A stretch of DNA of 64,000 bases from Sarocladium kiliense. Its lineage: Eukaryota > Ascomycota > Sordariomycetes > Hypocreales > Sarocladiaceae. Shown piece after piece: positions 57,067-64,000 of this stretch. The notes below the pieces were generated by a model. It saw nothing but the letters and a program-made list of their open reading frames with translations. It did no database searches and was not told the origin of the DNA. The translations under genes were made by a program, and so were the position numbers. Each line of letters starts with the position of its first letter. Position 1 is the stretch's first letter. The DNA lies in the NCBI GenBank assembly GCA_030734395.1, contig JAUZTG010000041.1:1116001-1180000 (forward strand). Reading direction: 5' to 3'.

Positions 57067-59275
57067 TCATAGCTTCTTCAGCTCCTTGTCCGACGCCGTC
57101 CTCACAAATGCATGGCGGAGGAAATGCAGCCAGACCTTGTTCTTTTTCTTCTTCCCCTTCTTTTTCTTCTTCTTATCACCTCCCTTCCCAGTTTCCTCAA
57201 GCTCATCATCTTCGTCTTCGTCTGTGCTATCCTCATCCTCTTCGTAAGCGTCGTAAGAGTCGTCTTCGCTGTCATCAATCTCTTCTTCTTCGTCTTCTGT
57301 CACTGCTGATAGTGCGTTGCCCTTGCCCTTTTCTTTCTTCGCCATTCGGTACGCCAGCTTGACGTAATTCCTGACGGTGAGGTCGTCTAGCTTGAATAGC
57401 TTGTCGTCGAAAGTGCTGTACTCGACTTCGTACTTGAACTCGCGTGGCTGCGGCTTATGTCCAGGTCTGTTATTGTCGTGGTTTCCATCTCGCCAGCTAG
57501 CGTCATCTAGGTCCGCGCTCTTCAGATCATTATTAATGTACGTCAGGTTCGCGAAGTATTGTGTGTAGCCCGTAAAGGTGAAGGGTTGCATCTTGTAAGC
57601 GGGACCAGGCAATGACTTCTTTGACGGCTTCGGGGGCACGATCAGGTTTGGATCGTGTGGCTTCTTCTTTCCACCCTTCTTCTTCTTGTGCTTCTTTCGC
57701 TTTTTCCCCGTTGCATCCATGTCGCCTTCAGCATCGCGCTTCAGCTCTTGGTGTAGTTCTTCTGCAATCTCTGTGAGATTGTGGGTGTTGATGTCCGCGA
57801 CTGAGCTGGGTGAGAAAGGATCTTCCCATGTTCTCGCGTCCTCAAGGCCACTGACGTTGTACTCAACAACGCGTAGAGTAGGAAAGTAGTTGGGGACGAC
57901 GCTTGGGCTGACCAGCGTAAGCTGATACCTCTGGGCGTACTTTCCTCCAATCTTCTTGTACTTTCTCCTCTTCTTCTTGCGACCCTTACCGCTAGAGCTG
58001 GCTTCATGACTCTCGATGTCTGCGGCGATCAGATCCTCGACGGCGGCGGATGGTAGTCCTGACCAAACGTCTCGAAGTTCTGAAAGATAGTCGCCCTTCG
58101 ACCGAACTTCGATGACCTCATCCAGTGAATCTTCTTCAAAGTCTGCCTCTTCTGTGGTAGCAGCAGACAAGATGTCAATCTCTTTGGTGTCTTGCAACAT
58201 GAAGTGATCAATGTTCATGTGTCCGTATACCGAGCCAGCAACAACATCACGATATTGCTTGAGCCAGAGAGTATATCGCTGCCAGCAAGTCTCATCCCAA
58301 TTCTGCTTTCCTTCCGTCCGCGCCGGTGGCACATGGCCCATAATGATCGCCTTCATGCCGCGTTCGCGTAGCAGCTGTAGCTGGATACGTAGCCAGTCCA
58401 TATGCCTGAACCCTGGCTCGGACGGGTCGCGGCACCCGTCAACAATGGCATTGCGATCGAAGAAGTACATGGTATTCAGGCTTATGACAGCGAGGTGTCC
58501 GGGGATAACCTCGACTTGAAACCAGCCGCCATACTCGAAAGAGTGGCGCTGCTCTTCAGGGATGAACCGGTGCCAGATCTCACTGTAAGCGTGAAGCCAC
58601 TTGTTGGGGCCGGGATAGAAGATGTTATGCGGAAGGAAGTCGTTGTTTCCAAAAGTCGGGATGACAGGTATATCCATTTTCCCGCTCTTGCTGCCAATGG
58701 CCTCGACGAACTTGTCCGCGACAAGGCGATTCGTACGGATCACAGTCTCGGTATCTCGGGGGTTCTTCTCGTCGCTATCATGCCGAGCTGTATCGCCTGT
58801 CCAGATAATGAAGTCCACGTCATCTTTGATGTGGTCGCGAACCCAGTCGAACGTGGCGTTGACGAGGGACAGAGGCGAGTCGCAATCGGTCTTCTCGGCG
58901 CCGTAGGAACCGGCTAGACCCTTATTCCTGTGGCACGCGACGCCTTCCTCTGTCGACGAGTGGGCCTTGTATAGCTCATCTGGATGGAAGTCTATATAAG
59001 AAGTCGATTAGTCTCGAGCCGTGGGAACGCTAGGCATGCGCGGTATCGCATTGCCGCAAGAGCCTATCACAGTTGTGGGCTGCCATGAGTTAATTGAAGC
59101 GCCACATACCTGTGATATGTAAGAACCGGCCTTGCAGCTTGCGTTGCTGTTGGTGTGCTTGTGGGTGGTCCGGCTGCAGGACATGTTGTTGGGTAGCATC
59201 GGAGCTGATTGGCGAGGCGGATAGAAGCGGCAGGGCCAACAGCTGCCACAGCAGCCAGGCCCTGAGTCGAGGCAT
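57067..59275 (-). CDS. PPN1: Endopolyphosphatase (vacuolar, PPN1-like)
   Basis: Cleaves inorganic polyphosphate in the vacuole; made as a membrane-anchored precursor. Two exons: 59275-59110 and 58991-57067 (696 residues). A hydrophobic N-terminal anchor (WLLWQLLALPLLSASP) precedes the metallophosphatase core, whose metal ligands are visible: D56-x-H58 (ITDFHPDE), GD in IIWTGDTARHD near residue 122, GNND near 170, GHVPPAR near 270 and GSVYGHMNIDHF near 311. This order and the total length match fungal endopolyphosphatases. The C-terminal half holds two lysine-rich clusters (near residues 325 and 450) and an Asp/Glu/Ser cluster joined to a lysine cluster near 620-690. The ATG at 59275 begins the anchor. 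Confidence 0.93.
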
Positions 59276-61474
59276 GATGAGGCGCGATCTATGAGCGGTG
59301 AGCTTCGCAGTTCGGCCGCGGGTGTTCGGTGATTGCAATGAGAGAGTGAGCCGATGGATTTTGGGTGGCGGTCGGTCGTGGTCAGGTTGCTGGGCGGCCA
59401 ATACCGAATTGGTGTCCAGTTCTATGGCTGCAGTAATGATCCGTTATATCGGTCTGGTCCCGGAACGCGGAAGTCTGTGTCGAGCTAAAGAGAAGTTGGG
59501 AGAGCTGACGATGGGAAACTAAAATGTCCAAATGTTCGAGGGCCAGCCAGGGCCAGCGTCTGGTGGAGTGTGCGCCGCGCGCGCGAAGGGTCGCAGGCGG
59601 TCCGAGTTCCAGGGCCGGGGAATTTCTGGGCGGACGCAGCGATGACGCTGTAGCAGACACCCCTCGACGTAAGGCAAAACAAGATGGAACCTGCCGGAAG
59701 TCCACTCCGTTCCGCGCACAGAGGGCCTAAGTGGAGGAGATGGAAAGGAAGAGACGCTGGATTCTTTGAGGCGAGGAATAGTAGAGATGGGAAGCTGGAA
59801 GATTGTTATAGATTCTCTAGGCAGAACACATGCATACTGTATGTTCGTCTACCTTAGACTCTGCACGAGGCCATCACCTCAGTTCAAGCGCGTGTGATGG
59901 TGGAACACAGCCAATGCCACCTCCCCATTCCCTACACGTGCACATCGCCGCCCCTCAAGTCGTGAACTGTGACAATAGCGCACGCGACACTGTACTGTCT
60001 TATTGTCGGTCACTGGAAGATCCACATCCCATCAGGGTGCCCTTCTCCACGCAAGTCAAGGGTCCTTGTCCGTGGAGAATTTGAGGATTGGTTGACCGGT
60101 CTCGTGGTTCATGGATTCGATGAAGCTCGTGTGCTATCGAACTACCCTGCACATAAGGGTCAGCCAGATTATTTTAGCGACAAAATACAGCCAGCATTGC
60201 GCCTGCCATAAGTCCACTTAGTCCAACCTATTATTTTGTCAACAAGATCCAACCTCCCATATCCAAAACTTTTCCTCCTCAGCCATCCACTCCTCTTCCT
60301 TTCCTCTCTACACGCAACGCCGTTCTCACACGTCGACCCTCCAAGGTCTGACACCCCTTTTCTCCCCAAATTTCTAAATGGGAAGGGGACCCGAGCTTAC
60401 AAAAGTTGCAAGAGGATCGCAAGCCGCTCGTTTGAGGGAGGTCGCAGCATTTTTTTCTGTGGCGGCCTCCTATGGTTTAATCGTGGCCACATATCTTTCT
60501 CCTCCAAGTCCACCTGCCATGTATTGATAGTACCTTATGCATGATTAAACAGACGTGATTCACTAGGAGCGGTAGACGAAATCTGTTCTTCTCCTCCCCA
60601 AAGCTGAGGCTGAGTTCAGGATCTTACTGAAGGCTCACTTCTGAGGTCACCGACCCGTTACCTGCGGTTGGGCGATCCAGGTAGCCAAGCGACGAGCCAT
60701 GGAACACCGCAAAAAGACATCGCAGGCCAGCAAAAAGAAATAACGTGAGGACTGAGGGAGTCGAACCCGCGACCCTATGGAAATTCCGGAAGGATATTCT
60801 GGAATCATATACGCTACCACTGCGCCAAGTCCCCTTCGTTACAGGGTAGCTAAAATGTGCGAAGACCGGATTATATGCCGCTCACGATACCTTTGCTCGT
60901 TGTGGACGGAGCTTCTGAAGAGTGTGTGCATCATTCACGCTTTCACTCCCATGTTGTCAAAATCCCAGGACCTTTCCATTCCAAACTCTTCCTGAGTATT
61001 TACAGCTCATCTCCTCCCATAAGTATAAGAAATTACAGTTCATTATCCCAAGAAATCAGCAATCTGCTCCCGAGCCAGCCATATGTATCGCCCCTATTCT
61101 CACCCATCATCACCCATGGAAACAAATCCTAAAGGCACCCGCTAGACAAGACTGAAAAACAAAATGCTGAGACTACAAATCGAATACGCTGTTACTTTTC
61201 TTTCGCCCTTCCGGCAGGTTTTCACACAAGAGAATGATTAAGGCAGTCATGGCAGTGCAGTGTGCCAACGCTGGTGCGGAATCGATCGGTCGTATGCAGC
61301 GAGAAACAGAACATCCTCGCTCACTTGAATGCTGACAATCGCCAACAGACTTGAGACGTGTATGGGCGAGAAAAGAGTCGCTCAGTAAATGGCCTCCCGC
61401 TCGTCAGTTGATGCAGGGGGTTGCACCAGCTGGACTTCTGTCATCCTCTGAGAAGCCGCGGCGTACTTCACATC
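59276..61474. other. 2.2 kb spacer carrying a tRNA gene
   Basis: Between the endopolyphosphatase start and the stop of the right-hand TRP-Flc gene. Apart from the tRNA at 60746-60834 no gene is recognised; the open frames are short. Confidence 0.55.
60746..60834 (-). tRNA. tRNA-Trp (CCA), with a 17 nt intron
   Basis: On the minus strand GGGGACT pairs with AGTCCTC (one G-T pair) as the acceptor stem. The D arm reads GCGC-AGTGGTA-GCGT, and the T loop TTCGACT is standard. The anticodon loop reads TTCCAGA, giving anticodon CCA. About 17 extra bases after position 37 form the intron, and its GGAA can pair with the TTCC of the anticodon loop as in other pre-tRNAs. The C-T pair in the T stem (GCGGG with CCCTC) and an A-C pair at the end of the anticodon stem are imperfect, so reduced function or a slightly different fold is possible. 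Confidence 0.72.
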
Positions 61475-64000
61475 TCACCGGGTCCTTGTCCGAATCTTGC
61501 CACCCTCATCCACCAGTTCTGCCGAGCTGCCCAACAAGTCCACATCCACAAGCCCCGGCTCAACGCGGCTGATCCCATGCTGTGGTACCCTACCAAAGCT
61601 GGCGGGTCGGTCATCTATCGATGGTGGAATCTCCGCGGCCGTCAGGTCGCCTGGAAAATCTACCGATGAATTCGTGGAGAGGCGCTTCTGAGACCCCGTA
61701 CGCTCGAACGGGAGCCGAGAGATATGGTGCCCGCGCTGTGAAGAATTACTGGAGCCACTCTGGTGCTGTTCCCCAAAGTCGACAGACAATCGACCTGTTG
61801 TCTCAACCGGTGGAAGCGACGGCGATAGCGGATCGATGATGCCCGAGTTCCTCTTCGAGCTCTTTCGCGGGATATCGGGGAGATCTAGATGTGGTGGAAT
61901 CTTCCCTTTCTTGTCATGCCCAAAGCCCCTGGGAAGGCGCTCTTCAACAGGGCTCTCAGGTTCGTCCGCATCGGCAGCACCGCTAGGCTCTCCAGAGTCT
62001 GTCAGGAGGTCCCCTTCACGGTGCCTTGGCGATGCTTTGGTGGTAGGTTCATCGTCGTCCGAGTCAATTGGACCATTCCTCAGGACGCCCATAGCGACTG
62101 GGATGCCCTCAGGGGGTGTCTCGTCACCAAAACCACCGTTTCGTGCAACCATTGCTGGAGGCATCCTGGCGCTCCGTACAACCTCGAACCCCTTCCCCTT
62201 CTCCTTGCTCTTGCCGCCAAACATGTTGCGGAACCATCCTGAGGCCGTTGCTACCGGGCCAGTCGGATCCGCAGGGCCTGTCCCCAGCTTCCGGCCTGGT
62301 CCTTCGGAGTTCAATGCCGGTCCGCGCACACCGTAGTAGAAGTCGACCTCTCGCGTGGCATAATCAGGTGTGTTGGCGGGGAAGTTAAAGGCTGCGTTGC
62401 TACCCTGGGCTCCGGGAGCAGGCGTGGGGTTTCTGGAAATCTCACCAGCGGCATCCGCAGGATCCAAGGTAGGTCCGGGGTTCTGAATTGGACGCTGGAC
62501 ATCTAGATTAAGTGACCCGCGTTGCAGCTCCGTCTCAATCGAGTCGGTCTGTGTCTCGCGTCTTCTTCGAGGAGGGCGATAGTATGGATCTGATGCCTCG
62601 AGAGCAACATTTGGCGGCAAGGGTCCTCGTGCTGTTGTCGGCGACGGAAGGTACGAGAAATTGCTCGTACCACCAGGTGTGCCAGGTCCAAAAGAGCTGC
62701 CGCTGTCAACCTGACGGTGGCCACCGGGGAACAGGTCAATGCTGTCCATGGCCGAGCTCGTCCGGTTGCGATTATGAAGAGCCATGCCGCCCATGCTGGC
62801 TGCTGATTCGCTCCTGACCCGTCCACTTGGCATCGCATACCCTTGCTTGCTATCCTCGGTGTCAAGCATGGCAGAGGTTGAGAGCTGACTCGCCCTTGAT
62901 GGGCCCGCTCGGTTGATTGCCCGGCGCGAAAGTTGACGCATGCCAAAGATCTTGTTCAGTCCTCCGCGCTGCAGACCACGTGTGTCGTCACCGCCTGCCC
63001 CCATCATCCTCGCAACAACTTCAAACATAGTGATCAAAGATGCCAAGAAGAAGGCGAAAACAAGCACACATCCATGGAGAAAAAGGATCACATACCCTAT
63101 CCATCCTCTTGACCCATCTGTGACCCCCAACGTTGGTGTAAATGCCACCATGAGCATAATCGTGATGAGTCGAACTCCAGAGAAAATGGTGTGGTAAACG
63201 TTCATCGACGTGGGAGAGGAGAAAGGTCGGAAAGCGTAAATAGTCATAATCTGGATAACCTCGCAAATTGCGAGCAGGACAACCTGAGCGATGCCGCTAG
63301 GTTGCACGGCACCGATAGCAATGCCACGGAGGAAGGTCAACAGTACCGGGACGAGGGCAAAAGGCGCGACTTCGTCCGCGTAAGTGTTGTATAGGGGTCC
63401 ATACTGTAGGACTGTCGGTAGGTCGTCGAAGAGTACAGACTTCGGCTTTGTCCGGATGATCAGGAACAACAGCCAAGCAGTGAATCCAATCAGCACCACA
63501 ATCGTTAGCACAGCCAGTGCTACCGTAAAATCTGGGGAGTCTTTTGCAACCACGAGCTGGTATGTCGAGAGCGCCACGATTGGTAGAAGGAAGAAGTTAA
63601 ACACAACGCGCACCACGTTGCCCATCGCGAAAGGGATGTTCTTAGACCTCAAATCCTCTTCGGGGGTGCTCAGGATCTTGCGATATACCCACTGGATCAG
63701 AAATCCGATTTGGATGAGGACAAAGACGGCAACAATGATAACACACAACCACACCATCATGCCTGCCCAGATGTCTTCACTCTCAGCCATGCCCACAAGC
63801 TGGCCCAGTTCTGTCAATCCAAAGCTGGCATTGGTCACGTAGATTCCATCGACGACGCTTTGCCATGGAGGGGCATTTGCGACAAAACTCTCGTTGAACA
63901 TGAGCGCAGACCATGCTGCCTGGCTGACCACGGGTTGGTAGAACCCAGGATAGTTTAGGCTTAGTCCGCCTGTCAAAGCAATGAACTGAATATATTGGAG
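61475..64000 (-). CDS. TRP-Flc family membrane protein, N-terminal part outside window
   Basis: The reading frame is open to base 64000, so the 5' part (signal peptide, ML-like domain and first helices) is missing. 841 codons plus stop are visible. It begins with a helix reading LQYIQFIALTGGLSLNYPGF, followed by about eight further membrane helices to near visible residue 340 (VILFLHGCVLVFAFFLASLI). The rest, nearly 500 residues, is a disordered cytoplasmic tail rich in Ser, Pro and Gly, with DYATREVDFYYG and GFEVVRSARMPPA as its recognisable motifs. Known relatives are involved in calcium and FAD transport at the ER and in cell wall upkeep. It is a paralogue of the protein at 15035-17565 but has a tail about twice as long. 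Confidence 0.9.
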   Translation of the reverse strand, partial: LQYIQFIALTGGLSLNYPGFYQPVVSQAAWSALMFNESFVANAPPWQSVVDGIYVTNASFGLTELGQLVGMAESEDIWAGMMVWLCVIIVAVFVLIQIGFLIQWVYRKILSTPEEDLRSKNIPFAMGNVVRVVFNFFLLPIVALSTYQLVVAKDSPDFTVALAVLTIVVLIGFTAWLLFLIIRTKPKSVLFDDLPTVLQYGPLYNTYADEVAPFALVPVLLTFLRGIAIGAVQPSGIAQVVLLAICEVIQIMTIYAFRPFSSPTSMNVYHTIFSGVRLITIMLMVAFTPTLGVTDGSRGWIGYVILFLHGCVLVFAFFLASLITMFEVVARMMGAGGDDTRGLQRGGLNKIFGMRQLSRRAINRAGPSRASQLSTSAMLDTEDSKQGYAMPSGRVRSESAASMGGMALHNRNRTSSAMDSIDLFPGGHRQVDSGSSFGPGTPGGTSNFSYLPSPTTARGPLPPNVALEASDPYYRPPRRRRETQTDSIETELQRGSLNLDVQRPIQNPGPTLDPADAAGEISRNPTPAPGAQGSNAAFNFPANTPDYATREVDFYYGVRGPALNSEGPGRKLGTGPADPTGPVATASGWFRNMFGGKSKEKGKGFEVVRSARMPPAMVARNGGFGDETPPEGIPVAMGVLRNGPIDSDDDEPTTKASPRHREGDLLTDSGEPSGAADADEPESPVEERLPRGFGHDKKGKIPPHLDLPDIPRKSSKRNSGIIDPLSPSLPPVETTGRLSVDFGEQHQSGSSNSSQRGHHISRLPFERTGSQKRLSTNSSVDFPGDLTAAEIPPSIDDRPASFGRVPQHGISRVEPGLVDVDLLGSSAELVDEGGKIRTRTR

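Overview
The window is nuclear DNA from a filamentous ascomycete (Pezizomycotina; the gene set would suit a Dothideomycete, but the species is not readable from the sequence). The evidence is protein-coding genes broken by short introns of about 50-85 nt with GT..AG borders, two Zn2Cys6 transcription factors, an OCH1-type mannosyltransferase, a sphingolipid C9-methyltransferase, a cutinase, and fungal calcium/FAD (TRP-Flc) membrane proteins. Twenty-one protein genes and one intron-containing tRNA can be supported. Two genes are cut by the window edges. Genes are monocistronic and mostly alternate in strand, so the spacers are either convergent 3' ends or shared promoters.

Left part (1-17.6 kb): the 3' end of a GH84 beta-N-acetylglucosaminidase; sphingolipid C9-methyltransferase; a GT32 mannosyltransferase with an unusual acidic/lysine tail; a 3.9 kb stretch without a clear gene; a GT8 and a GT2 glycosyltransferase that end tail to tail 113 bp apart; a small four-helix membrane protein; and a TRP-Flc-like membrane protein.

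Middle part (18.4-37.3 kb): GH51 alpha-L-arabinofuranosidase, a secreted vanadium-haloperoxidase-like protein, an SDR oxidoreductase, an MFS sugar transporter, a Zn2Cys6 regulator, an SMP-30/gluconolactonase-type lactonase, a secreted protein with many Kex2 sites, and a secreted GMC oxidoreductase. SDR/transporter and regulator/lactonase are two head-to-head pairs with shared promoters. Together with GH51 they look like a small sugar-use cluster: release of arabinose, uptake, oxidation to a lactone, and lactone opening. This reading is an inference.

Right part (41.3-64 kb): a large DUF1765 protein; a GFA/CENP-V-type zinc protein; a second Zn2Cys6 regulator; a cutinase; a membrane-anchored Kelch protein; an endopolyphosphatase (PPN1-like); an intron-containing tRNA (best read as tRNA-Trp); and a second TRP-Flc protein running off the right edge. 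This second protein is paralogous to the one at 15-17.6 kb over both its membrane core and its cytoplasmic tail.

Long spacers (5.5-9.4, 37.3-41.3, 50.4-54.1 and 59.3-61.5 kb) have no convincing protein gene.
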